Shown: positions 1-9,880 of the stretch, piece by piece
Layout of the letters: each line of letters opens with the position of its first letter
Numbering within the stretch: the first letter of the stretch is position 1
Assembly (NCBI RefSeq): GCF_004359215.1
Contig: NC_090616.1
Location: forward strand, 1,381,968-1,445,967
Length of the DNA stretch: 64,000 nt
Origin: Bremia lactucae
Taxonomy: Eukaryota; Oomycota; Peronosporomycetes; Peronosporales; Peronosporaceae
Direction: 5' to 3'
Translations under genes and position numbers: made by a program
The notes under the pieces: generated by a model
Database searches by the model: none
What the model was told of the DNA's origin: nothing
What the model saw: only the letters and a program-made list of their open reading frames with translations

Positions 1-1353
1 CACAAGTACTCACGCAATTACGCAGAGATGACAGTACATCTCTCTCGTCTCTTGAAAAAAGACGAGAAATGGTTATGGAACGCTGATTGTCAGCGTTCAT
101 TTGAAGGAATCAAGCAAAGCTTGATGCAATCGCCCATATTGGCGATTGCGGATCAAGACAGACCATTCCATGTGGTCTGTGACGCCAGCGATTTCGCAAT
201 CGGCTGTGCGTTAATGCAATACGATACAGATGGCGCGGAGCGCGTCGTCTGTTACCAATCGCGTCAGCTGCAACCAGCTGAACGCAATTATCCAGTGCAT
301 GACAAGGAACTCCTTGCCATGAAATATTCATTGGCTAAATTTAGGGTCTACCTCCTAGGAGATAGACCGTTCATCGTATATACGGACCATGCGTCATTAC
401 GCACGGCCGTCAATAGCCCACACCTCTCGCAAAGAATGGCGAGGTGGCTATCCTTCTTCGCGGAGTATAACTTCTCCGTCGAATATAAACCAGGACGACT
501 TAATGTCGTCGCTGATGCGTTATCACGCCGACCCGATTTCGAGTCAGCAGTGCACCCCAACAGTAAAAGTGATCTTACTGTTGCAACACTCACTACGAGT
601 GTTCCATCATCAACCTTAGTTGATGAAATAAAGAAAGCCTATAAAGAAGATAAGGACCTTCTTTGTCTGATGGATCATTTAATGAATCCATCCGATAAAT
701 CTTTTAAAGATCTACCGGCTTTATATCGATCGTCATCCGATCGATACACAACACGTAACGGCTTATTGTATTACACAGCCGTTACCGGCGACACCCCACG
801 TGTCGTCGTCCCGACTCACAATGATTTGCGCTTGCGCATCATGTATGAGTGTCACGATGCTCCAACAAGTGGACATCGTGGACGTGAGAAGACTTACCTC
901 ACGGTAAGTCGATACTTTTACTGGCCCCGCCAGTATCAGTTTGTGCGCAAGTACATTCGTGCTTGCGAGGTTTGTCAACGGGTGAAGCCTAGCCCTTCAT
1001 CCCGTGCACCTCTTCAACCTCTACCACTTCCGGCAGAGTGTTGGCAGTCCGTATCTATGGACTTCGTCTTCGGATTTCCCGAAGACGAACACAAAAACAA
1101 TGGAATCCTTGTTTTTGTAGACAGATTCAGCAAGATGGTACACCTTGCTGCGGTACCAGAGTCGATTACGGCTCCGGGTTGTGCCCGTGTCTTTATCGAC
1201 ACGGTATTCAAACTCCATGGGTTACCCCGTGAATTGGTCTCAGATAGAGATACGAGATTCACGGCGGAGTTCTGGCAATCCGTGTTCCGATCTCTCGGAA
1301 CACGGCTGACTATGTCAACATCCGATCACCCAGAGTGCCCCGTTACAGGATGA
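1..1353 (+). pseudogene. Ty3/Gypsy pol, 3' part (RNase H and integrase), truncated
   Basis: The reading frame is already open at base 1, so the RT lies outside the window. The order seen is: the end of the RT thumb (residues HKYSRNYAEM), the RT-linked RNase H with VCDASDFAIG, YTDHASLR and DALSRRPD, a zinc-binding integrase head (H-H-C-C, ending CEVCQRVK), and the integrase core with SMDF (first Asp) and SDRDTRF (second Asp). The frame stops just after SDHPE, so the third catalytic acidic residue is missing and the integrase is dead. About 40 out-of-frame codons after the break, ending at a stop near 1460, look like the original pol tail, so an internal deletion is likely. Family: chromovirus-like Gypsy polyprotein, nuclear integration step. 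Confidence 0.9.
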
Positions 1354-1571
1354 TACTACGGCAGACGAAATGTCTGCCGCAAGAGACAATAATTCGTCGC
1401 CCATGGCTGCATGTACCGCAGCTGAAGCTTCCGCACTATTCGCTGACCGCATGGACTCGTAAACCATGCGATAGAATTGAAATAGATGGTTCTGAACAAT
1501 CAACACGTTTTCAACTAAGTGGTCTCATAGTGACCAATCAATTCAATGACAGTTACCGTGATTGTCGTTTT

Positions 1572-1586
1572 CAAAGGGAGGGGTGA
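1572..1586 (+). other. Polypurine tract of Gypsy element
   Basis: A purine run (CAAAGGGAGGGGTGA) directly abuts the TG of the LTR at 1587. This is where plus-strand DNA synthesis is primed in LTR retroelements, and it fixes the downstream repeat as a 3' LTR. Confidence 0.7.
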
Positions 1587-2026
1587 TGTGACGGGGTGTA
1601 TCATTTCATAGTACTAACACTTAAAGGCTGCTAATAAAAATGTTATAAAAGGTAGAAAAATATTTGGAGAATATAACTTTACGCAGTAATATTCGAAAAG
1701 CTTATCCAGATGTAGATATAGGCCATTATATCTACTTGCTCCGGGGTCCAGTCAGCACTGGACGCGCGCAAAGAAAGAGACAGATAAGACTTTGTTACGT
1801 GTTTTGTATTAGCATATAATTAAGTTAGCATTAAACAGATAGAAACAGAAAGACTTAACTATATTAGATAAAGTTTACTTTTATCCCTTTTTAAAGCAAG
1901 TGTTTAAAAAAGAGTCTTTCTCTGCACGTACAAGTGTACGTGAAGTGACGTGTGGTAGCACTTGCACTGAATCAGTGCAAAGTCGACTTGTACTAAAGCA
2001 GTACAAGTCGACAGTGTCCAGTTACA
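1587..2026 (+). repeat. 3' LTR, family A (440 bp)
   Basis: Begins TGTGACGGGG and ends CCAGTTACA; the other copies show TGTAACGGGG...CCCCGTTACA, so the LTR carries short terminal inverted repeats. It matches the LTRs at 14591-15045, 16775-17228 and 61316-61758 throughout but is clearly diverged. Near its 3' end are three consecutive stem-loops at 1925-1942, 1962-1980 and 1982-2012. Confidence 0.9.
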
Positions 2027-3109
2027 GCACTAGTCTAAAAAAGCTACGGGGGTGATGTCACCCAGCAGCAACAAATACATTTTGAGTCATGGAGCTCGTT
2101 GTGACGCAGAAGATTGCGCCATGTAGATTTCAAAAAAAATGACCTTTGTTTTAGTCTTGTCCAAGAGACGACAAACTTTGAAACAACTTACAAGCTGATG
2201 CCTTTACTAATCGTCGACCGTGGGAATCATAAACCTACAATAATAGGATTAAATTGCATTAATTTTATAGTTGTCAGTAAATTTAGGTTAAAAGTGGAAT
2301 TTGACCAATTAATTCCTCTGAATCGGATTGGTAAAGCAACATAAAACTAAAACCAAATTTTATATTTGCTGGCGCGTTGTGCTGTCCAAATCTAGTCAAT
2401 ACCAAATCCCACTTTGAAGCGCAGTTTTAAATTCAATGAAGATGGACGAGATGACAAATCTGGGCACCAACCTCGTCTGAGTCTAATTGCTTAATCGCCA
2501 AAAGCTGGCGACCGAGGGTTTGCCTTCCGCACCATCTCTTGACGTGTTTCAAATCAAGTAAGTATTTCGGACCATTTTAGTAGTAATAAAAATATCATTC
2601 AAAATAAGGTGTATGTCTGGTCGGTATTCCACTGTTGATGTATGAGATATTGCTCAAAGTGCCAGCATTCATCTTTCTGGTACCACTCACACCTACATTT
2701 TCATATGGTGTGGGTATGACTTGCACCATATTATGAGCATAATCTGCATGCAACAAGCCGGAGCTCAGCCTCAATGACTATGAAAGCCAACGCCTCCGTT
2801 CCGCCTCTAGAAACACGCCGCTCTACTATGTCATTACGATATACAGTTCCTCGCAGCGTTAAGTGGTTTAAATGTTTGCAAAGTCGAGCATTACGAGCGA
2901 GCATGAGGAGATAATTTACGACGTATCCAAAGAGAGTCAGCACCAATTCCCTTTCAACAGTGCATCGTACCTTCCATTCCCGTCCACTCATTCTTCCAAC
3001 CAGCACACGAAATCTCAAACGTGACGGCTCTTTGTCGAAACAGCTAAAAGCTTATTTTGAAGCGACAATTGCAACAACCGGACAAGTGTATTGGACGCTC
3101 GCGTGAAGC
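2027..3109. other. Intergenic, no gene supported
   Basis: About 1.1 kb between the LTR and the first START/FYVE gene. Short ORFs occur (2114-2344 on the plus strand, 2731-3018 on the minus strand) but show no recognisable domain or composition that would support them. The last ~130 bp presumably contains the promoter and 5' UTR of the gene at 3110. Confidence 0.5.
2988..2999 (+). promoter_or_regulatory. Possible oomycete Inr-type core promoter
   Basis: TCATTCTTCCAA, about 110 bp before the ATG at 3110, resembles the oomycete initiator consensus (TCATTYYNCA). A single short match; no transcript data support it here. Confidence 0.3.
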
Positions 3110-4378
3110 ATGAAATTCACGCTTCCCGCGGATGCATTTCCTAAGCTAATTCTGTCCGCCGACCAGCGACAGCAACTCATTCACGAGGCCGAGACGGTCG
3201 TGCGTGAGACGCTTGTAGCCAATGAGACTTTTTTATCAAATAAGGCGACGTTTAAGGATCCAAGATGGAAAATGGTTCGAGTTAAGGACGGCTTACAAGT
3301 GTATTACCACCAGGTGGCGCGACTTAAGAATCCAGCAAAGGCTCGACGACCGCGGTATAGTAGCCCCTATATCCCAAATGGCGTCGACATGTCGTGCAAA
3401 ACAGACGCCTCCGACGCCAGTAGCCACGACCACAGCCACGACCACACGGACCGAGTCTCGCCATCCGGAACGAGCAAAGGGGCGCGGCAAATGACTGGAT
3501 TCCAGATGGTCCTTTACGGACACGTGATTGGCACGCTCGATGATGCCATGTTTGGAACGTTTGCCCCCACGAACGAATCGTGGATGTGGCGTAGCTCCCA
3601 TATTAACGACCGTCTTGACGACGCACGCATCTTGGCGTCTATTCAAGGTCCGACGAAAGAAGACCCGTTTCGATACCTCGGTGTCAAGTGGTTTGTCAAG
3701 GAACGTCCTGCGGTGCTGACGGGGATTATGCAGCAACGGGATTACCTCGTTCTCGAAGCCACGGGACTCACCCACGACTCAAAGGGAGAACAAGTGGGAT
3801 ACTATTTAATGCACTCGATTTTAATGCCTCATCAAGTGCCGGAATTGACCCAATTGGGTCTATTACGAGGTACATTAAGCCTCTGTTTTATTGATCGACA
3901 ACGTGGACCGAATAAAGTTGAAAAGTATTGCCGAAGCTTTAATAACCCTCGAGGAAAACTCATTGATTGCGTCGCCGTGGCCGTCACGGCCGAGGCTTTG
4001 ATTGCGGCGGCGAATATTGTCGAGTATGCATACGTCAAGAAATTGACGTGGCTTATCAAGCACAAAGAGAACCTAGGCTTGTCGTCTAACGCGCATGGAA
4101 GTCGTTTAAAACACTGCGAAAGCTGTTGGAAAAGCTTTGCGAAATTCTCGCTCTCTACGGCAGGAATAAGGGCCGAGTGCCAAATTTGTCATCGTGTGGT
4201 CTGCAGTAAGTGCCATGTCGTTAAAAAAATGACGGTCGATGTCTCCATAACGGGGGCCGTGAAACAGTGTCCACTTCGATTCTGTCTTCAATGTTTTCAA
4301 AGAGCAAAGGAGCTGTCGGTACGGGGAATGCTCTCCGAGACTGAAGCACGATCCACCGAAGGAGTGTCCACTTACTGA
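3110..4378 (+). CDS. START-like / FYVE-like zinc-finger protein, copy 1
   Basis: A 422-residue single-exon protein. Residues ~40-320 look like the START-related lipid-binding region common in oomycete FYVE proteins, with blocks such as DDAMFGTFA, MWRSSHINDRLDDARIL and VGYYLMHSI. The C-terminal ~70 residues carry four CxxC pairs (CESC, CQIC, CSKC, CLQC) spaced like a FYVE finger and including ICHRVVCSKC. The canonical WxxD and RR/KHHCR lipid-contact motifs are altered. Between the domains is a His/Asp-rich stretch (SSHDHSHDHTDR). The ATG at 3110 is chosen because the paralogue at 5818 begins at the same residue (MKFTLP). Likely role: membrane-lipid recognition or transport at endosomes, inferred from the family only. 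It is a tandem duplicate of the next gene. Confidence 0.88.
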   Translation: MKFTLPADAFPKLILSADQRQQLIHEAETVVRETLVANETFLSNKATFKDPRWKMVRVKDGLQVYYHQVARLKNPAKARRPRYSSPYIPNGVDMSCKTDASDASSHDHSHDHTDRVSPSGTSKGARQMTGFQMVLYGHVIGTLDDAMFGTFAPTNESWMWRSSHINDRLDDARILASIQGPTKEDPFRYLGVKWFVKERPAVLTGIMQQRDYLVLEATGLTHDSKGEQVGYYLMHSILMPHQVPELTQLGLLRGTLSLCFIDRQRGPNKVEKYCRSFNNPRGKLIDCVAVAVTAEALIAAANIVEYAYVKKLTWLIKHKENLGLSSNAHGSRLKHCESCWKSFAKFSLSTAGIRAECQICHRVVCSKCHVVKKMTVDVSITGAVKQCPLRFCLQCFQRAKELSVRGMLSETEARSTEGVSTY

Positions 4379-5817
4379 AAGAGGGCACTACTTCATGGAC
4401 AATCGCTGAGGTTGCGTCGCCTTTTAGCTTTGTCGCCATGAGATTCGAGTCGCGACATCTCGTAACTTTTTTAAACAAAACGCAAACATATATTCACGAG
4501 AGTAAAAGTCGAATAATTTGCAATCTTAAAGAACCACGAATTTTATTCTTATCAGTACAAAATACTTTTCCTTAACTATTCTGTTTTCTACTTAACGTAA
4601 AACCGCCAATTTTAAAGATAAAATGACTAACTTAAAATTTGGCAATTTTAACAAGCCTTTTTTGTCGAGATGGCCCCACTTTGAGAAGGATCAATAGCAG
4701 AAAAGAATTAAACACAAGGATGGTTTATTGCTTACTTTCTTTCGGCTTTAATTCTCTTACGCAATCGTGACATGCCTGGTTCAAATCGTGCCAGTGACGC
4801 ATTTGAGTATTAGCGTGTTTCAAACATTGCGCGTACCAGATATTTTGTAGCTGGGGGTTGACAGGCGCGACGATCCAGTGAAATCATGGTGGCCACAACG
4901 ACAAAATGCGTCCCGAAAGGGTACCAAAGTATTTTAGTCAAGCAACCTTGGGCGATCGTCCAAGGTGCCTTGACTAAAATACTTTGGTACCCTTTCGGGA
5001 CTCATAATAATTTCAGAAAAAATACACGACTGAGTAGTAAGCACATGACCACTTTATCGCAAGCGTACTAGTGCCATGTTGCTTTGTAATACGCCAAATT
5101 TGTACAATTATACGCCACAATGTTATTTGCAGTGTTTCTTTAAAATTAAAAAAATCGTGTCTTCACGCACTTTATCAAATTGAGCGATTCATATATGGTC
5201 CAGATATAAGCTCAGCATCCTGCGATAATTAACTCTTAAACTTAACTCAAGAGGGGAAGAGATGGTCAGAATGCCAAAGATAGGAAATGAGTGCAAATTT
5301 CGCCTGTCGATTTTTCTGTCTTCATTGCACCAATTAGTTATCGACAGAATGAGACTTAACACAAATCAAAGACGCACGAATTTGTACACGGCTTTGCTGT
5401 CAATTCCAGCGTCACTTTCACAGCAATTTGAGATGTTCCATCATCAAATTACAAAACGCAAATTGCGAGATATATTGAAATAAATAAAATGTGGCTAAAA
5501 AAAAAGGTCCCATGAGCCCTTTGAAATGACGAACTCCCCAAGCGGTTGTCAATTTGTAATAGTTTGAAATTTCCTTTGGCTCTTTCTGCGTTTCAAAAAC
5601 AATCAACGACAACAACTTCGATCCTCCTTTATCGCCAATTCGGTGCATCGTAGCGTTAGTCACACAGAAGCGACCCTTATTATGGGACAACGAGTCATTC
5701 AGTCTGCCAACACGCGAGTTGACTCATACTTTACGACTCTATGCAAACAAAGCTGTAGGTGCAAATCATTCTATGCCAAGACGACCTTACAAGTGCATTC
5801 GATTGTCAACGTGAAGA
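4379..5817. other. Intergenic between the two paralogues
   Basis: 1.4 kb of AT-rich DNA with no supported gene. It contains the palindrome at 4911-5000; otherwise only short ORFs without recognisable domains are seen. Confidence 0.5.
4911..5000. repeat. 90-bp near-perfect inverted repeat (hairpin)
   Basis: Arms of 41 bp at 4911-4951 and 4960-5000 with two mismatches, around the self-complementary spacer GCGATCGT. The outer arm begins TCCCGAAAGGGTACC and ends GGTACCCTTTCGGGA. It could be a foldback element, a small-RNA precursor or a hairpin extrusion site; nothing in the sequence decides. Confidence 0.85.
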
Positions 5818-7056
5818 ATGAAATTTACACTACCCCAAGACGCGTTTCCCGAATTAATTCTAACTCCCGAGCAGCAGCAAGAATTGATCGACGAAGCAGA
5901 GGCGGTCGTGCGCGAGACTCTTGCAGCCAATGAGACTTTTTTGGCCAACCAAGCGACATTCAAGGATCCCAGGTGGAAATTGGTTCGTGTGAAGGACGGA
6001 TTGAATGTGTATTACCATCAGCTCGCAAAACCAAAGAATCCGTCAAAGGTCAAACAAGCACGCTTCAGTAATCCATTTCTGCCTGTGATTTTGGATGAGT
6101 CCTGCATGACAGATTCCACCAAGAGCCGTGATGACAATGACGGAATCTCTCCATTAGCTGTCGACGAGGAAATGCAGCATCCTCCAGGATTTGAATTGGT
6201 TCTTTATGGCTATGTGGACGGTAAGCTAGATGACGCGATGTTTGGAACCTTTGCCGCTACAAATCAGGCCTGGATGTGGCGCAGCTCGCACATTAACGAC
6301 CGGCTTGACGATGCACGCATCTTAGCATCCATTCAAGGTCCAACAAAAGAAGACCCTTTCCGGTATGTCGGCGTCAAGTGGTTTGCAAAGGAGCGACCTG
6401 CTGTGCTCACGGGTCTTGTTCACCAGCGTGACTATCTCATTCTAGAAGCTACAGGGCTCACTCTAGACTCAAAAGGGGAACGAGTTGGGTATTACCTCAT
6501 GCACTCGATCAAGTTGCCTCGAAGAGTCCCCGAGTTGACGGCATTGGGCCTTGTGCGAGGGAATTTGAGCCTTTGCTTTATCGAGCGACAGTGTGGCCCT
6601 AATAAGGTCGAACAGTATTGCCGAAGTTTCAGTGACCCTCGTGGCAAAGTATTTGATAAGATCGCCGTGGCAGTGACTGCCGAGTCCTTAATCTGTGTGG
6701 CTAATATCGTCGATTATGCATATGTCAAGAAATTAACGTGGCTCATTAATCACAAGGATGGCTTAAAAAGCTTGTCTTATGAAGAACAGAATCGCCTCAA
6801 ACAGTGTGAATGCTGCAACAAAAGGTTCTCCAAGTTTTCTCTTCAAACGACTGGAAAGGGTGTCGAATGTCACATTTGTCATCGTGTGGTCTGCAGTAAG
6901 TGTAGGGTCGTTAAGAAAATGACAGTCGACGTCTCCAAGACGGGCGCAGTAAAACGGTGTGCGCTCCGATTTTGTCTAAACTGTCTTCAAAAAGCAAAGG
7001 AGCAGTCAGTATGGGAGTCAAAGCTGACTGGTGCTACGACGTTTTCAATATCTTAG
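5818..7056 (+). CDS. START-like / FYVE-like zinc-finger protein, copy 2
   Basis: A 412-residue single-exon paralogue of the gene at 3110, collinear along its whole length. It has the same MKFTLP start, the same MWRSSHINDRLDDARIL core, and the same four CxxC pairs at the C terminus (CECC, CHIC, CSKC, CLNC). The acidic/His linker of copy 1 is shortened to a Asp/Ser-rich segment (KSRDDNDG), the most divergent part. The tail after the last pair also differs. Both genes lie on the plus strand and have intact frames, so both probably work. Function is inferred from the family: lipid binding with a non-canonical FYVE-like finger. Confidence 0.88.
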   Translation: MKFTLPQDAFPELILTPEQQQELIDEAEAVVRETLAANETFLANQATFKDPRWKLVRVKDGLNVYYHQLAKPKNPSKVKQARFSNPFLPVILDESCMTDSTKSRDDNDGISPLAVDEEMQHPPGFELVLYGYVDGKLDDAMFGTFAATNQAWMWRSSHINDRLDDARILASIQGPTKEDPFRYVGVKWFAKERPAVLTGLVHQRDYLILEATGLTLDSKGERVGYYLMHSIKLPRRVPELTALGLVRGNLSLCFIERQCGPNKVEQYCRSFSDPRGKVFDKIAVAVTAESLICVANIVDYAYVKKLTWLINHKDGLKSLSYEEQNRLKQCECCNKRFSKFSLQTTGKGVECHICHRVVCSKCRVVKKMTVDVSKTGAVKRCALRFCLNCLQKAKEQSVWESKLTGATTFSIS

Positions 7057-7291
7057 TCGTCAGCAAGTCACTGATAGAGAGAAGGACATTTTTCAACAGA
7101 AATTCTCCAATTTGTAAATACCTTCTTAGTCCATTGATAGGCCTTTCCAATAATACAAACAATAAATATGCGGTTGCAGGAAGGTTGTTAATGTAGACCT
7201 TTCGACTGTCTGTCACGAGCATACGCTGAAGGCAAGTTAAATACGACTGCAGCAACAGATGTAATTGTGACGACAGGAACCACACGGAGAG

Positions 7292-7615
7292 TGTAACGGG
7301 CTAAAGTTGCCGTAATATCACACAGTCCCCGTAAAGTGCGCTTGATTTACTTAAGGGGAGGTTCATATTTGTGACCAACCCTGATGTAGGTGATGCACAT
7401 AGGTAGGTTCATTCACATTAGGAGTGATGACGCCTAGCGTCATCCATTACGCGAGGTATCTAGAAAGATACGCTTACAATACATATTTGTGTTATCTACA
7501 GAGATGACATTATTGATTGGTAAAAATAGGTATTTATATATAATGCGATTAAATATAAATCAGTCTGAAAACAAATTTCTATATAGTAAGTGCGCACGAG
7601 GAGCCGAATTACCGC
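7292..7615 (+). repeat. LTR remnant, family C
   Basis: Begins TGTAACGGGCTAAAGTTG and is similar over ~320 bp to the repeat at 43616-43953 on the other strand, including GATGACGCCTAGCGTCATCC and GTGCGCACGAGGAGCCG. The right end is taken where similarity stops (ATTACCGC); the true LTR could be longer. Heavily diverged. Confidence 0.65.
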
Positions 7616-7956
7616 TCCCGTGACGACACTTTACTAGAGTACTTAGTGCGTTGGGTGAGGTCGCTAAGGCGCCCACCACAACTACCTCACTGCACGCAAG
7701 AGAAGACGGTCTGACCAATTCTTCGCTGTACTAGGGTGTGTGTCTAAGTAGAGCCTACAGAGATAGCGAACAACACAAGCTAAAACAACTGAAAAAGCTT
7801 ACTTTGACTATATCAAGCAAACTGGAGACTAATTTATTCAAAAATGCATATTTTTTACGGAAATCCCATTTCCTGTTGGAGCTTGTGGCTCCGTGTTTCG
7901 TGGAGTTTTGTCGAAATAGTAACTATTGGGGGCGAATTTCGTATCCTCTGTTTTCG
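7616..7956. other. Probable retroelement debris
   Basis: No domain recognised. An ORF at 7738-8073 runs into the next LTR and is therefore not believed. Confidence 0.35.
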
Positions 7957-8414
7957 GATAACGCTGTGTTCCGTTACATAATATTATTTACTATAAGAGA
8001 AAAGATAAGTATTATTTTCTGTAGAGGAAAAAATAAAGAAGTACAAATTTGTTATCTTTTATTATTTTGTTGACTTAATAGCTCCAGAATTACCAAATGT
8101 GGTAATATTGAGGCAAAAAGACAATAGTTATGTTAAGTTCAAATCAAGCCCGCCAGTCGTTTCAAGACACGATTGTGGGCGCGCAAGGAGGCGCTATATT
8201 TAGCTAGCTGTTAATATATTTAAGTCGGTAGATAAAGAAGATCGTTGCGTAAAAACTTTACATATATTAACACAATTCATTTTTTTCTGTACTTAAGTCT
8301 TCGTATCGACTTCTGGTAGCTAATACTATTTAGCTAATTGAGGCACATTACCTTCACTGTTGTCAGTGAATTGGCTAGTACTGTGTCAGTACTAGCGAAA
8401 GGTTCCCCGTTATA
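7957..8414 (+). repeat. LTR, family B, old copy
   Basis: Aligns with 9262-9830: same start region (GTGTTCCGTTACATAA here, GTGTCCTGTTCCATAA there), same GCGCAAGGAGG block, and an end resembling CCCCGTTATA. Two stem-loops near the end (8353-8370 and 8374-8396) repeat the layout seen in family A LTRs. It is followed by CCTAGTAGCACTTCGTAG, a mutated form of the primer-binding site seen in family A. Confidence 0.7.
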
Positions 8415-8465
8415 CCTAGTAGCACTTCGTAGTCTGTTCAACGGCCTACGCACGTTCCACCTGAC

Positions 8466-9261
8466 ATGGACATGTTGGATGAGAAGACAAAAAAGTTTTT
8501 AAGCCCCTAAAGAAGGCTTCCACGCAACGCGTGAAAGGTTTGCTCATTTATGTGACCTTAAATGAAGAGCGCTCGGACGTATGAGCTCGGCCGTCGAATG
8601 GGTAACCGTTAGCGCCATGTTGTTCGATCTACGAGAAGACGATCAACATGGCGAGTTCATAATACATGAACTCGACGAGGCCGAAGATAGTAGCCTGCCT
8701 TGAGCCTTGCTTCACTAGCAAGGCTCTCAACACGCAGATTTGTTGAGAGAACAGGTTGCTTAACAGTTGGAATTGTTATGACAGCAGCATTTAAATGCTG
8801 CTAGTGGGCCGACGCTTCCACGTCAATTCGAAAGCTTTAAGATCGAAATCTCAAAGCTTGAGGCTGTCGAAGGCGACTTCCTTTTGAGATGATTTGTCGA
8901 TTTAGACGACGCCATTGAAGCTCACCGCATCAATGACGATGTAACGAAAGTGAATTTGGCATGTCCAACTTAGCCGGACGTGTCAAATCTTGGGCCTTAG
9001 GCTCAATCTTAATGATTCATTTGCTTATGGGTCGGGTCGTATGAGGTCTTTCAGACCCGGCTCAGACAAACTTTTGAGCCGCCATTTGTCAAATATAGGG
9101 CTCGAACAGAGATTCTGGATTTAAAGCATGGCAAGCGTGATCTTCACGCTTATGCGCAACATATACGATACCTTTAAGTTTTATCGTGAGTCTTCCAATA
9201 GATGAGCACAGGTAACCATGTTTCTTAAAGGGCTTGCAGACGATGCTGTCAATACTCGCCT
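8466..9261 (+). pseudogene. Gypsy gag, decayed and interrupted
   Basis: Starts ATGGACATGTTGGATG like the gag genes at 17279 and 61809 and follows the same order, but is broken by many stops and frameshifts. Recognisable stretches include the capsid core region around 8820-9170. It is cut at 9261 by the LTR of the next element. Confidence 0.7.
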
Positions 9262-9830
9262 TGTAACGGGGTGTCCTGTTCCATAAGTATTATCATTATT
9301 AGGGGAATAATAAATACTATTTTCGATGAGAGGAAATAAATAAAGAAGTAATATTTATTATCTTTACTAGTTTTACTTAAATAGTCCCAATATTACCATA
9401 TTAGTTAAACTGATGCAATAAGACATTATCTCTATTGATTAGTTGTTTAAAGTCTAAATCACACCTGTCAATCGTCATAAGACACGATTATGCGGTGCGC
9501 AAGGAGGAGGCATACACAGTTTATTATTAAGATAAGTTCAGTAGTAGATAGAAGATGTTACGTGGAATCTAAATAAATTAATTCAGTTTTACCTTTTCTC
9601 TATTCTAAAGCCTCATACTAAAGGTATACAGTTTTACTTTTTCTCTATTCTAAAGCCTCATACTAAAGGTTTAAGCTAAAGATCCTTAGTTACTCAGAAA
9701 CCTTCCTCTGTTACTCAGAAACCTTCCTCTGTACCTTTGTGTTCGTGAAGTTTCGAGGCACTTCACCTACACTGTAATCAGTTTAATATTAACAAATACT
9801 GATCAGTAATAGTGGAAGGTGCCCGTTACC
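9262..9830 (+). repeat. 5' LTR, family B, younger copy, nested in the previous gag
   Basis: Begins TGTAACGGGGTGTCCTG and ends near GCCCGTTACC; the primer-binding-site-like TGGCAC follows at 9836. It is longer than the copy at 7957 because it carries internal tandem duplications at 9584-9671 and 9689-9730. Confidence 0.75.
9584..9730 (+). repeat. Two short tandem duplications within the LTR
   Basis: A ~44-bp unit (CAGTTTTACYTTTTCTCTA...) is repeated at 9584-9628 and 9629-9671. A 21-bp unit beginning GTTACTCAGAAACC is repeated exactly at 9689-9709 and 9710-9730. Confidence 0.9.
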
Positions 9831-9880
9831 ACAGGTGGCACTTGGAAGTCTATTTTACGACTTTCGCACTTCCATCCAAC

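Noticed and set aside
1334..1347. LTR-end string AGTGCCCCGTTACA inside the integrase
   Set aside because: It looked like a recombined LTR end, but in the shifted frame the same bases read as part of a pol tail, and neither LTR start nor primer-binding site adjoins it.
2731..3018. 95-codon minus-strand ORF before the first START/FYVE gene
   Set aside because: No domain, and it overlaps the likely promoter region of the gene at 3110.
4771..4810. tRNA-like GGTTCAAATC (B-box)
   Set aside because: No A-box, acceptor stem or anticodon arm could be found at suitable spacing on either strand.
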